Shown here piece by piece: positions 1 to 9,240 of a stretch of 64,000 nt of DNA. A program made the position numbers and the translations under genes. Each line of letters opens with the position of its first letter. Position 1 is the first letter of the stretch. The notes beneath the pieces were generated by a model. The model searched no databases, was not told the DNA's origin, and was given only the letters and a program-made list of their open reading frames with translations. Origin of the DNA: Balneolales bacterium ANBcel1 (GTDB taxonomy: Bacteria > Bacteroidota > Rhodothermia > Balneolales > Natronogracilivirgulaceae); assembly GCA_029688905.1 (NCBI GenBank), contig JARULB010000006.1, forward strand, positions 225,527 to 289,526. Reading direction: 5' to 3'.

Positions 1-561
1 ATAGACATATCCGTCGTCGTCAAAAGCGATCCGGCTGCCGAAATGTTGCCCGGTATGATAGCCAGGGGTGCCGGTGAACAACTCCTGGAAATCAATGGCC
101 CGGTTATCCTCAAGCCGGAATCGTGCCAGAGCGGTATTGGCTCCGCCTTGCGGCAGCGTCCGGGAATAGGTGACATAAATCCAGCCGTTCTCGTCATAAT
201 CGGGATGCAGAAGGATGTCGAGCATGCCGCCCTGTCCGCTGGCATACACCTCGGGGGTTCCTTCGATCGGTTCGGAACGGCGTTCCCCATTCTCAATGAC
301 ATAAATTTCACCCGACCGCTCGGTTACGAGCACTTCTCCGTCGGGCAGGAATGCCATCGCCCAGGGAACCGAAAACCCTTCGGCGACGGTCTGAACATGA
401 AAGCGCTGATCGCGGGACTCGACAACGTCCGGAGTCTCATCCGGCATCGGGAAATAAAACGTATCGCCTACCAGCGGATCCTCGTCTTCTATTCCCGAGT
501 CAGACGCACATGCCTGCATTGTTAACGCTGAAAGGATGAGCAATGGAAGTAGCTTTTTCAT
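1..561 (-). CDS. PQQ-dependent sugar dehydrogenase-like lipoprotein, partial
   Basis: The reading frame runs from an ATG at 561 leftwards and is cut by the window edge, so only about 187 N-terminal residues are visible. It begins MKKLLPLLILSALTMQAC, a lipoprotein signal with the cysteine at residue 18. After an acidic linker comes a domain with phrases such as VPWAMAFLPDGEVLVTER, GGMLDILLHPDYDENG and WIYVTYSR. These are the first blades of the glucose/sorbosone dehydrogenase beta-propeller family (YliI/Asd type), which oxidises aldose sugars with PQQ in the periplasm. The family call is confident; the substrate and PQQ use cannot be judged from the fragment. It is divergent from the next gene across an A+T-rich 187-bp gap. 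Confidence 0.8.
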   Translation of the reverse strand, partial: MKKLLPLLILSALTMQACASDSGIEDEDPLVGDTFYFPMPDETPDVVESRDQRFHVQTVAEGFSVPWAMAFLPDGEVLVTERSGEIYVIENGERRSEPIEGTPEVYASGQGGMLDILLHPDYDENGWIYVTYSRTLPQGGANTALARFRLEDNRAIDFQELFTGTPGYHTGQHFGSRIAFDDDGYVY

Positions 562-748
562 AAGAAACTGCTTTTAGTGACGGGCCACACGGTGCAATCC
601 CGCGTTTGCCCAATACAATTATTATTCGTAACTGATGGAAATAACTATTATTTTAAAGCATATTTATATTGAATTTGCAACAATAAACAAGGCAGTATCA
701 TTTCGATCGTTAATTATTGTTGTTTGAATTGGCAAGACCTGTTTTTAT

Positions 749-2554
749 ATGACACTTTTGCACACGTTCCACATACCGGTCATGGGAACCGGGCACTCAA
801 TCGACACTCCCATACGCGTAGCCCCTTTTGGAATTGATTCGGTTATCTCCGTTGTTGACGACCTTCTGGTTGAGCGCATCCGGAAATACTATGCCGGAGA
901 ATTTGACCTCCCTTTTGAAAGCATCCCCCGCAACGCCGAAGACGGGCGCGCACGACGTATCACCGCCTATCTGAACACAGTAGAAGAGGTGGTTCGCAAG
1001 AAGTTTGATGACATCTGCAGTCAGCCCTTCTTTTCGGATAACGACAAGGCCCGTTTCTTCGAAATGCTTCCGGACACATCCACCCTGAAAAACGGATGGC
1101 AGCAATTGATGGACATGGCCCCGTCGTTTGAACGCGAGGAGCTTGAGAAAAAGCTCACGCAAAGGATGAAACCCGGTTCCATCGATGTAAACATTATGGC
1201 CAAGGTGGATCGGCTCCTCAACAACGACGAGGGCAAGCCGCTCAGCAATGAATTCAGTGATGCCAATGCGGCATTTCGAGGTTTCGCGCGCAGCAATCTG
1301 CGTGCGTCCGTTATCCTGTCGGCCGGTTTCAATCCCCGTCTGTACAACTACATGTCCGAGTTCCGGGATTTCTATCGCGACGCCACCGGCGACTTGAAGA
1401 AACGCATTGTGCTGAAGGTCAGCGACTTCCGCTCAGCGCTTATACAGGGCAAGTTTCTGGCCAAGAAAGGATTGGAGATCTCGGAGTTCCGGATTGAGTC
1501 GGGTCTGAATTGCGGCGGACACGCGTTTGCATCCGAAGGCCAGCTGCTTCCGGTCATACTGCGTGAATTCCGGGACAAGAAAGACCAGCTGAACAAGACC
1601 TTCCAGCCGATGATCCGGTCGTTTTATGATAATATGGGCTGGGAGTATCCCGAGTCAGCCGCCGCCGAAGAGCCGCTGGTAACGGTTCAGGGAGGCATCG
1701 GCACCCATGGCGAGACGCGCCGCCTGATGGAGCAATACGGCATGGACAAAACCGGCTGGGCCACTCCGTTTCTGCTGGTACCGGAAGCGACTCCGGTGGA
1801 CGGCCCCACACGTGAGCTGCTGCGCGATGCCGGAGAAGAGGATTTGTACCTGAGCGGGGTATCGCCGCTGGGCATTCCGTTCAACAATGTGCGCAATACC
1901 GGATCGGAAACCTGGACCAAAAACAGGGCGCAAACCGACAAACCCGGCTCACCGTGCCCGAAAGGATTCCTGCAGTTCAACACCGAGTTCACCGAGAACC
2001 CGATCTGCACGGCTTCGAGTCAGTATCAGCTGCTTAAAATTGATGAGATCAACCGGTCCGAGCTGGATGATGGCGAGAAAGAGAGCAAGCGCAACGCCGT
2101 ACTGGAAAAGACCTGCCTGTGTGATCACCTGGGCAACGGAGCCCTGATCTCGCTGGGCATATTGAAGGAGCACCGCGGTCCGCAGGCGGTGTGCCCGGGT
2201 CCCAATCTGGCGTGGTTCAACCGGTTCTACTCGCTGCGCGAGATGATCGACCACATCTACGGGCGGGGCAAATCACTTGTTCCCGAAGAGCGGCCCCACA
2301 TGTTCGCCAAGGAGATGTCGATGTACGTCGACTATGTCGGTGAACAGCTTCGGCAGCTCGATTTCTCGGATGCAAAGGCCGTCAAAAAGATCAAAACCCT
2401 CCGTGACAACCTGGTGGACAGCATGGTGTACTGCCGTGAACTGGCTTCTGGCGAACGGTACGGGGATGAAAATCTGATGTCGCTGATGGAGGCCGCCGAC
2501 CGGGAGGAAAAACGCCTGCATCAACTGTTTGAAGCGGAGCCGGTTTTTGCCTGA
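749..2554 (+). CDS. conserved protein of unknown function, TIM-barrel-like, with cysteine cluster
   Basis: A 601-residue protein with no signal peptide or membrane segment, so probably cytoplasmic. I recognise the type as a conserved hypothetical of Bacteroidota-like genomes but know no function for it. The middle has phrases reminiscent of FMN-binding TIM barrels of the nitronate monooxygenase/glutamate synthase kind: ESGLNCGGHAF, TVQGGIGTHGE, GWATPFLLVPEAT. This resemblance is only by eye. A C-terminal segment holds five cysteines (residues 403, 420, 456, 458 and 482) in PCPKGF, NPICTASS, KTCLCDH and AVCPGPN, which could ligate a metal or Fe-S cluster. The last 100 residues are helical and charged. 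It stands alone: divergent from the upstream gene and convergent with the aminotransferase 83 bp downstream. Confidence 0.75.
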   Translation: MTLLHTFHIPVMGTGHSIDTPIRVAPFGIDSVISVVDDLLVERIRKYYAGEFDLPFESIPRNAEDGRARRITAYLNTVEEVVRKKFDDICSQPFFSDNDKARFFEMLPDTSTLKNGWQQLMDMAPSFEREELEKKLTQRMKPGSIDVNIMAKVDRLLNNDEGKPLSNEFSDANAAFRGFARSNLRASVILSAGFNPRLYNYMSEFRDFYRDATGDLKKRIVLKVSDFRSALIQGKFLAKKGLEISEFRIESGLNCGGHAFASEGQLLPVILREFRDKKDQLNKTFQPMIRSFYDNMGWEYPESAAAEEPLVTVQGGIGTHGETRRLMEQYGMDKTGWATPFLLVPEATPVDGPTRELLRDAGEEDLYLSGVSPLGIPFNNVRNTGSETWTKNRAQTDKPGSPCPKGFLQFNTEFTENPICTASSQYQLLKIDEINRSELDDGEKESKRNAVLEKTCLCDHLGNGALISLGILKEHRGPQAVCPGPNLAWFNRFYSLREMIDHIYGRGKSLVPEERPHMFAKEMSMYVDYVGEQLRQLDFSDAKAVKKIKTLRDNLVDSMVYCRELASGERYGDENLMSLMEAADREEKRLHQLFEAEPVFA

Positions 2555-2637
2555 GACAACCTGCGGATCCGGGCTGCACAGGCTACACTGCTTTTAGTTA
2601 AGTGATTGACAGACAGCCAGACCGTTGACCGGGGGTA

Positions 2638-3834
2638 TCAGCCCTTGTAATCGCGAAGGGCACGGTGGATCTGGCGGGTGGCCTGCCGGATCCGGTGGAT
2701 GTTCTCCACCAGACTCATTCGAACGTACCCTTCGCCCGCTTCACCGAATCCGGTTCCGGGCGTTACCAGCACTTCGGCTTCATCGAGCAGCCACTCTGCA
2801 AAACGGTAGGAGCCCATTTTCCGGAAGGCTTCCGGTATCTGGGCCCAGACAAACATGGCGCCCCGCTGAAGCGGAACATCCCATCCCGCCCTGGCAAGAC
2901 CTTCGATCATGGCGTCGCGCCGAAGCTCGTACTTGTGGGCCAGTTCCCGCACCTCCGACTGGTCTTTTTTCAGAGACACGATAGCCGCCACCTGGATTGG
3001 AGTAAACATGCCATAATCGAAAAAAGCCTTTATACGCGATAGCATTGCGATGATTTCGGCATTGCCGAGGCAAAAACCCACACGCCACCCGGCCATGTTA
3101 TAGGACTTGCTCATGGTAAAGAACTCCACGGCAATATCGCGTGCGCCGGGAACCTGCATGACGCTGGGCGCCTTGTAATCACCGAATGTGATGTCCTTGT
3201 AGGCAAAATCATGGATCAGGATAACCGACTCAGCCCGGCACCAGGCGACCATCTTCTCGAAAAAGGGCAATTCAACCGTGATTCCCGTAGGGTTGTGGGG
3301 ATAGTTCAGATAGAGAACCTTGGGACGCTCATCCAGCTTTTCCAGAGACCGGATAAGCTCATCGGCGTCATTGGTCACCGGAATATTGATAACCCTGGCC
3401 CCGGCGATCACCGCGCTCCACATATGCACCGGGAAATAGGGCTCCGGTACCACACAGGTATCACCGGCACCCAGCAGCGCCAGCGACAGGTGCGATAATC
3501 CCTCCTTGCTGCCGATGGTGGAGATGATTTCGGTTTCGGCGTCCAGATCGACATTGTACCAACTTTTGTAGTGGGTAGCCACCGCTCTAAGCAGATGAGG
3601 GATGCCGGTAGCGCGGGAATAGCGGTGCGACTTGTCATCCTCAAGGACCTCCCTGATTTTTTCCACCGCGTCGCGCGATGCGGGCATATCGGGGTTCCCC
3701 ATGCCGAAGTCGATAATATCAACCCCCTCGGATCGCCGTTTCTGTTTCTCGGCATTCAGGCGGCCGAAGACATATTCCGGCAACTGACGCATCCGGTCGG
3801 CCGGTTTAATTACGGGTTTTTTATCCGTCATCAT
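2638..3834 (-). CDS. class I/II pyridoxal-phosphate aminotransferase, probably DapC-type
   Basis: A 398-residue fold-type I aminotransferase of the AlaC/YfdZ/LL-DAP aminotransferase group. Visible landmarks are DFGMGNPDMP near the N-terminus, TIGSKEGLSHL, LNYPHNPTG with the substrate-cofactor Asn, and TMSKSYNMAGWRVGF with the PLP-binding Lys. The C-terminal arginine segment is GEGYVRMSLVEN. It is the last gene after dapB, dapA and dapD on the same strand, 175 bp after dapD. Because a tetrahydrodipicolinate succinylase (DapD) is encoded in the same cluster, I infer that this enzyme supplies the N-succinyl-LL-diaminopimelate aminotransferase step (DapC), not the direct LL-DAP route. Sequence alone does not exclude alanine aminotransferase activity. 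Confidence 0.9.
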   Translation of the reverse strand: MMTDKKPVIKPADRMRQLPEYVFGRLNAEKQKRRSEGVDIIDFGMGNPDMPASRDAVEKIREVLEDDKSHRYSRATGIPHLLRAVATHYKSWYNVDLDAETEIISTIGSKEGLSHLSLALLGAGDTCVVPEPYFPVHMWSAVIAGARVINIPVTNDADELIRSLEKLDERPKVLYLNYPHNPTGITVELPFFEKMVAWCRAESVILIHDFAYKDITFGDYKAPSVMQVPGARDIAVEFFTMSKSYNMAGWRVGFCLGNAEIIAMLSRIKAFFDYGMFTPIQVAAIVSLKKDQSEVRELAHKYELRRDAMIEGLARAGWDVPLQRGAMFVWAQIPEAFRKMGSYRFAEWLLDEAEVLVTPGTGFGEAGEGYVRMSLVENIHRIRQATRQIHRALRDYKG

Positions 3835-4009
3835 TCGGAATTAGCTGTATGTTTCTCTGGTAGTCAATTGCGCAATATACAAATAAGCTGGTTCTATGTG
3901 GACGGGAAAACCGGTACCTATCCATATTGAATAAACCGGTTTCGGTCGGCGCGTGCCGTTATCCTGTTCGTCCCGGCAATATGCCGCCCACCTGCAACTT
4001 ATCGACGGT

Positions 4010-4753
4010 TTACCGAAGCGAGTCTTCCAGAGCCAGCGACGCGTCGCTCTTCTCATCCCTGTACTTGATAATCAGGGCGCAGCTCATTTGAAATCCGGAC
4101 TCCCGGGCCCATGACAGACGTTCTGAAACCGGCCGGGTACCCGAAACCACCACGGCCCGCTCGGGAATGGGCTCCCCTCGCTCCAGAACTCTTTCATTGA
4201 CACAATCGTACACCGGAACACCCTGTGACAGGACCACCCCCGGAGCGATAACCGCTCCTTTCAAAACCTGAACCCCTTCAACCAGAACCGCGCCGGCACC
4301 GACAAATGCACCGTCCTCCACAATTACCGGCGACTGATTCACCGGCTCCAGAACTCCGCCAATCTGTACGCCCGCCGACAAATGCACCTTCTTGCCGATC
4401 TGCGCACAGGATCCGACCAGCACATGGGAGTCGATCATAGTTCCTTCATCCACATACGCTCCGATATTCACGTAGGATGGCGGCATGATGATGACCCCGG
4501 AGGCAACGTACGAACCGGTGCGCACCGAGGTACCGCCGGGAACCACCCTTACATTTCTGTCCAGGGTGAATTTCTGCGGAAGCAGATTGTGCTTGTCGAC
4601 AAACGCTTCATGTTCCACCATCTCTCCGGCCTTGAACGCCGAAAGAATTGCCTGCTTTACTTCGGTGTTTGCCTTCCAGGTGCCGTTTTCCTTGTTCGCG
4701 CTGCGAACCGTTCCTTTTTCCAGTTCCTGAAGAGTCGTTTTCCAGTCACTCAT
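4010..4753 (-). CDS. dapD: 2,3,4,5-tetrahydropyridine-2,6-dicarboxylate N-succinyltransferase
   Basis: A 247-residue left-handed beta-helix acyltransferase. Hexapeptide repeats run from about residue 85 to 190 (GSYVASGVIIMPPSYVN, GAYVDEGTMIDSHVLVGSCA, LSAGVQIGGVLEP, DGAFVGAGAVLVEGV). The diagnostic DapD stretch containing MIDSHVLVGSCAQIG and GGVLEP is intact. The enzyme transfers succinyl from succinyl-CoA to tetrahydrodipicolinate in lysine and peptidoglycan-precursor synthesis. The N-terminal helical part is present, though the protein is slightly shorter than the roughly 270-residue enterobacterial enzyme. It lies 162 bp downstream of dapA and upstream of the aminotransferase that likely performs the next step. 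Confidence 0.95.
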   Translation of the reverse strand: MSDWKTTLQELEKGTVRSANKENGTWKANTEVKQAILSAFKAGEMVEHEAFVDKHNLLPQKFTLDRNVRVVPGGTSVRTGSYVASGVIIMPPSYVNIGAYVDEGTMIDSHVLVGSCAQIGKKVHLSAGVQIGGVLEPVNQSPVIVEDGAFVGAGAVLVEGVQVLKGAVIAPGVVLSQGVPVYDCVNERVLERGEPIPERAVVVSGTRPVSERLSWARESGFQMSCALIIKYRDEKSDASLALEDSLR

Positions 4754-4915
4754 ACACGTTGTTTTCTTTAAGATTTAGATTTCAGTTCACCATCCCGGTG
4801 TGTGGCTCCGCAAGTCCGATATACGCCCGGATCACACAGGAGCTGTGACAGCCGCTTCCGGCTGGAACCGGGGATTTACAATTTGTTGATTGCCGGCAAT
4901 TGAAGCGATTGTCGA

Positions 4916-5836
4916 TCAGCTTACCGAAAGACCGGCATGACTTCTTTTTCCATGCCACTCACGAACCTCTTCGGAGAGTCTGATGAGCCTGTCCAGGGAG
5001 TTCATGTCATCGGCATGCAGCGGAAGCTTCACATTGGGGGTTCGGATACGCCCTTCCCTGTGCATAACGGCCTTGGCAGGAACCGGGTTGGGAGCTACGA
5101 ACAGCTCATTGCTGGTACGTTTCCAGAACGTTCGGTCTTCTTCCGACAATTCGCCTGCAAGGGCCATTTCGGAATAGAGCCTTGTAGCTGCGGGCCAGAC
5201 ATTTCCCGCCACCGATACCACACCGCAGGCGCCATGCGGGGCAAAATCAGGAAGCATGAGGTCATCACCGCTGTAAAGCTGCACATCACCGCAAACCGCT
5301 TTGTATTCGCGAAAATCATCCACCGACCCGCTGGCCTCCTTGATCGCCCAGAAATTCTTGTGCGTATGAAGCCGGGACACCGCGTCCAGATGCAGCGCGA
5401 TACCGGTGCGTTTTGGAATATTGTAGAGCATCACCGGCCGTGTAACCAGATCCAGCAGTGTTTTAAACCAGTGATACTGCCCCTCCGGACCCGGTTTTGA
5501 GTATATCGGGGTTACCATCAGATAGGCATCCACCTTTTGTGATTCCAGAAAATAGAGCCACGAGGCCACGCCGGGCAGATGATGTCCGCCCACTCCGACC
5601 ATGATCGGTATGTCCAGTTTCAGCGATACGGTATATCGAACAATGAGTTTACGCTCTTCCTCATCCAGGTTCAGGGATTCTCCGGTACTGCCGAGGATCA
5701 GAACGCCGTTTCCGGCCTCTTCCTGTTCACGCAGGAGTCTTTGAAGGCCTTCAAGGTCAGGGCGCCCCGAATCGGTAAGAGGTGTAATCAGGGCGGTCCA
5801 GAGCGGGTTGTTCAAACGGTTATTCACGTGCTTCAT
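4916..5836 (-). CDS. dapA: 4-hydroxy-tetrahydrodipicolinate synthase
   Basis: A class I aldolase of the DapA family that condenses pyruvate with aspartate semialdehyde. Visible are WTALITPLTDSG at the start, GSTGES, the Tyr of MLYNIPKRTG, the Schiff-base Lys in FWAIKEASGS, and YSGDD. I place the start at the Met of MKHVNNRLNN (5836), 11 bp after the dapB stop. The frame stays open upstream to an ATG at 5896, but that would add 20 basic residues overlapping dapB that have no counterpart in the family. With this start the protein has 306 residues, close to the usual 290-300. Tight spacing to dapB supports one transcript. Confidence 0.95.
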   Translation of the reverse strand: MKHVNNRLNNPLWTALITPLTDSGRPDLEGLQRLLREQEEAGNGVLILGSTGESLNLDEEERKLIVRYTVSLKLDIPIMVGVGGHHLPGVASWLYFLESQKVDAYLMVTPIYSKPGPEGQYHWFKTLLDLVTRPVMLYNIPKRTGIALHLDAVSRLHTHKNFWAIKEASGSVDDFREYKAVCGDVQLYSGDDLMLPDFAPHGACGVVSVAGNVWPAATRLYSEMALAGELSEEDRTFWKRTSNELFVAPNPVPAKAVMHREGRIRTPNVKLPLHADDMNSLDRLIRLSEEVREWHGKRSHAGLSVS

Positions 5837-5847
5837 TGATTTGCTGT

Positions 5848-6585
5848 TTAGGAGGAAAAATTCGATTGCCCGGCGGCGGGGCCGGTACGCTTCCAAAGTT
5901 TGTCGAGGGCGATCTGCTGGATATCGTACAGTCCGGGCGCCATTTCGTGGCGATCGGCAAGAACCTGCCGGGCGGTCCAGAGCGCGCCTGAGGCAAATAT
6001 GCTTCGGTTACGGGCCGAGTGTTCCACCGTGATCTCTTCAAAAGGGGTTGAAAGGGTAAGCGAATGTTCGCCGACAACGTCTCCGGTCCGTTCCGAGGTA
6101 ACCTCTACCGGCTTGGCCAGCCATTCTTTCCAGGCCAGTGCGGTTCCGCTGGGGGCGTCTTTCTTTCGGGTGTGATGGACTTCGTGGATGGCGTATGACC
6201 ACTCATCGTACAGGGAATCGGCCATGCTCAGGATGCGGATAAGCTCGTGCATGATATTCATGCCCAGGCTGAAATTGTTGGCATGGACCCAGATCAGGCC
6301 CTGTTCCCCGAGTTTCTCCGAGAATGCTTGCCGGCCACCCGGCCAGGCGAAACCGGTAGAGCCGGTTACAACGGGAATTTTGGCGGCAAGCAGTTCCGGA
6401 ATAGCTGCTACAAATGGGTCTCCGGGAAGAAAACAGATGGCAATATCGTGTCCGGCAAGTTTCGATGCTTCGGGCGGGTTGTCAATATCATAGACCGTGA
6501 CCTGGATTTCCTTTTTTCCATGGGCCAGCTTCAGTACTTCGCCACCGGTCCGTCCGGCGCCGACCAAAGCGATGTTCATCTGCAT
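5848..6585 (-). CDS. dapB: 4-hydroxy-tetrahydrodipicolinate reductase
   Basis: A 245-residue NAD(P)H-dependent reductase. The N-terminal nucleotide-binding motif is ALVGAGRTGGEV. The catalytic and substrate-binding signature EVHHTRKKDAPSGTAL is complete. GSTGF and NNFSLGMNIM are also family landmarks. It reduces the DapA product to tetrahydrodipicolinate, the substrate of DapD. It is the first gene of the four-gene dap cluster transcribed leftwards, so the operon promoter should lie in 6586-6800. No lysine-riboswitch-like structure was recognised there. Confidence 0.95.
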   Translation of the reverse strand: MQMNIALVGAGRTGGEVLKLAHGKKEIQVTVYDIDNPPEASKLAGHDIAICFLPGDPFVAAIPELLAAKIPVVTGSTGFAWPGGRQAFSEKLGEQGLIWVHANNFSLGMNIMHELIRILSMADSLYDEWSYAIHEVHHTRKKDAPSGTALAWKEWLAKPVEVTSERTGDVVGEHSLTLSTPFEEITVEHSARNRSIFASGALWTARQVLADRHEMAPGLYDIQQIALDKLWKRTGPAAGQSNFSS

Positions 6586-7219
6586 GATTACAATTGCATT
6601 TCAGATTCAGGCGGAGCAGCCGGGAAAAAGATTACGCACAGGCCGCAAGGTTTCACTGCAGGCAGCAGAACTCATCCGGTTGATCCGCCGATTACAAACG
6701 ATACAAGAGAGGGGCCACTTGGAAAATCGGCTGCTCGACAAGAAGGGCAAAAGAAGTGGTTCGCTGCATGCCGGCGAATTCACTCCCAAAGCACTCCACG
6801 ATCAGCATTTGAATACACTTCGTGACAGTCCCGGGGATTCAGCCCACGGTCCCAACACACCGGAAGGCCACTCTCCCGGGATGTTTCGGCAAATGCCCCC
6901 TGGCCATCGGTCACTGGCAAAAACTGGCGCCTTGCGATAGTTACCTGGCATCTGCTCCTCTTCAGGTTTTTGATAAACTTAGCAAGAATTGCCGTCAACT
7001 CAAAACAAAAAACGCTTGTGTCACTACCAAAAATGGTTATTATAAAGCAGGTTACCTTGACGATAAGAATGGCAATTACCACTCGTTACCCGCAGTCGAA
7101 TACAAGATGGAGCGGGTGGACGGCATGAATTTCGGAAGCCCGTTATACTTTCAAATAAAGAGCAGGAACCCGGGACCTCCTCGCGCTGAAACGGACCCGC
7201 AATTGCAGATACTGTTCAG
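6586..7219. other. intergenic region, divergent control region of dapB and the cobalamin sensor
   Basis: 634 bp between two divergent transcription units. Several short open frames cross it on both strands, but none has a recognisable domain, a ribosome site or convincing composition. The right half (about 6960-7090) is A+T-richer than its surroundings and is the likelier promoter zone. No RNA gene or clear operator palindrome was seen. Confidence 0.6.
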
Positions 7220-8254
7220 ATGAACATTGCAGAAACCAGAAAACTGAAGGATTTTATCGAAACAAAGCGGGCTGTTCTGCTGACCGACCTTTTATTCGAT
7301 CTGCAGCAAGAGTCGCCCGGTTTCGATTGGGATAATTATCTCTCCTTCTACATGGGCCACCTAAACGAGTCGCTTTCTTCCAATAACACGGCTGTTTTTT
7401 CAAAATTCCTGAGCTGGTCGCGATCGGTCGGCCGGCACCATTCCATCAAGGCACTGGAAGCAGACACCATCACGAAGAAGCTTGCCGCACTTTCGGGCAG
7501 ACATCTTCCCCGTGAATGGCAGGAGGAGTTTATCCGTTTTCTGGAAGAGAGCCGGTTCAGGTCGGAAAAAGCGGAGCCGGAGGCACAGTCGTTTCTGGAG
7601 GTCGATTCCGGGCTGGAATCGCTCGCTTCGGAGTATTTTGAAACCCTGATCAGCGGTGACCGAAACAAGGCCTCAAAACTGGTGATGGATGCTGTTGCCG
7701 GAGGGGTACCCGTCAAAGACATCTATCTGAAGGTCTTCCAGCCGGGATTGTGGGAGCTTGGACGACTTTGGCAAATGAACCGGATTTCGGTTGGTCAGGA
7801 GCATTTTTTTACTGCGGCCACCCAGATGATCATCTCCAGATTATATCCGAAAATATTCAGCACCGAGAGAAACGGAAAGCGGATGATGGCTACAGCAGTG
7901 GGTGGAGAACTGCACGAAATCGGCATCCGTATGGTCTCCGATTTTTTCGAGATGGATGGATGGGACACCTACTATATCGGTGCCAACTGTCCGGCCGATG
8001 AATTGCTCGAAGAGCTTCAGAAACAGAGACCCGACCTTCTGGGCGTTTCCGTTACCCTGGGTTCGCATATTGGAACGGCCCATAATCTCATCCGGCAGAT
8101 TCGTGATGTTCCGGAGCTAAGCGGACTAAAAATCCTGATTGGTGGCCGTGCTTCCCTGGACCACCCGGATCTTTTTTCCAACATGGAGGCCGACGGATTT
8201 GCCCTCGATGCGGAAAGTGCGGTTACCACGGCAAACGAGGTCACGGGATCATGA
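7220..8254 (+). CDS. cobalamin-binding sensor protein with CarH-type Wx9EH motif
   Basis: A 344-residue soluble protein in three parts. Residues 1-115 are helical with no recognisable domain and no MerR-type helix-turn-helix. Residues about 130-210 form the four-helix cap of B12-binding sensor proteins: W184 is followed by nine residues and then E194-H195, the Wx9EH motif that covers the adenosyl group in CarH/LitR photoreceptors. Residues about 222-340 are a Rossmann-type B12 domain with GGELHEIG, giving lower-ligand candidate H232 in an ExHxxG motif, then GVSVTLGS and LIGGRAS. Its stop overlaps the start of the downstream histidine kinase by 4 bp, so I infer it feeds a B12 or light signal into that kinase. 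Photoreception is not proven: the residue after the Trp is Gln185, whereas Thermus CarH has His there. Confidence 0.88.
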   Translation: MNIAETRKLKDFIETKRAVLLTDLLFDLQQESPGFDWDNYLSFYMGHLNESLSSNNTAVFSKFLSWSRSVGRHHSIKALEADTITKKLAALSGRHLPREWQEEFIRFLEESRFRSEKAEPEAQSFLEVDSGLESLASEYFETLISGDRNKASKLVMDAVAGGVPVKDIYLKVFQPGLWELGRLWQMNRISVGQEHFFTAATQMIISRLYPKIFSTERNGKRMMATAVGGELHEIGIRMVSDFFEMDGWDTYYIGANCPADELLEELQKQRPDLLGVSVTLGSHIGTAHNLIRQIRDVPELSGLKILIGGRASLDHPDLFSNMEADGFALDAESAVTTANEVTGS

Positions 8255-9240
8255 AAGAAAGCGACAAAAATAAATCACAGAAAAAAATAAAAACAGTGGG
8301 AACCGGACGTATTCGCCTCACAGACGATCCGTATTACAACAAAATCGCTCACCTGAACAATGAGCTGGCCAACATTCAGCGCAGCCTTGCCAAGAGCCGA
8401 TTCGAGCTGGAAGAGAAAAACAAAAAGCTCGAAGAACAGCATGAAGAATTGTCCCACCTCAACCATCTGAAGAATGAAATGTTGGGCATGGCGGCACATG
8501 ACCTGAGAAATCCGCTGTCCACCATCATGGCACTCAGTGAGCTGCTTCTCGAGGACGATGCCGATGAGTTGAATGAGTCGCAGAAAGAGTTCATCGGGGA
8601 AATACGCACCTCCAGTGCATTCATGCTCAAGCTGGTCAACGATATGCTTGACCTTTCGCAAATAGAATCGGGCTCCATCAACATGGAGCTGCAAACCGTT
8701 GATCTTGAGAAGATGCTGAAGCGTTCCGTGAAACTGCACAACATGATGTCCGCACGAAAAAAAATCAGAATCGGCTTCACCAACACCATTTCACCGGAAA
8801 TTGACGGGAACACCAATGGAACTGCCTTGTTGATTCAGGCAGATCCCGGAAAGCTGGAGCAGGCAATCAACAATCTCCTGGGGAATGCCATCAAGTTTTC
8901 ACCGGAAGATACTGCCATTGAAGTACAAACCGAGCAATGTGCGACACCGGGCAGCCATGCCGACGGTCGAAATTATGATGCCGGTGACATTCTGATCCAT
9001 ATACGGGACAAGGGACCGGGGATATCACCCGACAACCAAAAAAAGCTGTTCAAACCTTTTACCCGGATAGCAACCGAATCCGGTCACTCTGGCAAAGGTA
9101 CCGGGCTGGGCCTGGCTATCACCCGCCGTATCATAGATGCACACGGATGGAGTATTCATCTGGATAGTGAGGTCGGCCGGGGTTCGGTGTTCACGATCCG
9201 GATACCGGTTCAAAAGCGGGTGCAATCACATTCGCGATGA
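8251..9240 (+). CDS. soluble sensor histidine kinase
   Basis: A 329-residue kinase with no transmembrane segment. Residues about 30-75 look like a coiled coil (many Leu/Glu/Lys heptads). The HisKA domain has H83 in AAHDLRNPL. The HATPase domain has the N box around N212 (NNLLGNAIKF), G1 DKGPGIS near 253, KLFKPFTR, and G2 GKGTGLGLA near 281. No PAS or GAF input domain is visible; the coiled coil would link to a separate input protein. The start overlaps the cobalamin sensor gene (ATGA) and the stop overlaps the CPBP gene, implying translational coupling of all three. No response regulator is adjacent, so its partner is encoded elsewhere. Confidence 0.93.
   Translation: MKESDKNKSQKKIKTVGTGRIRLTDDPYYNKIAHLNNELANIQRSLAKSRFELEEKNKKLEEQHEELSHLNHLKNEMLGMAAHDLRNPLSTIMALSELLLEDDADELNESQKEFIGEIRTSSAFMLKLVNDMLDLSQIESGSINMELQTVDLEKMLKRSVKLHNMMSARKKIRIGFTNTISPEIDGNTNGTALLIQADPGKLEQAINNLLGNAIKFSPEDTAIEVQTEQCATPGSHADGRNYDAGDILIHIRDKGPGISPDNQKKLFKPFTRIATESGHSGKGTGLGLAITRRIIDAHGWSIHLDSEVGRGSVFTIRIPVQKRVQSHSR

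Noticed and set aside
6822..7223. 133-codon frame ending at the cobalamin sensor start
   Set aside because: No domain, no ribosome site, and mixed composition in an intergenic region; probably chance.
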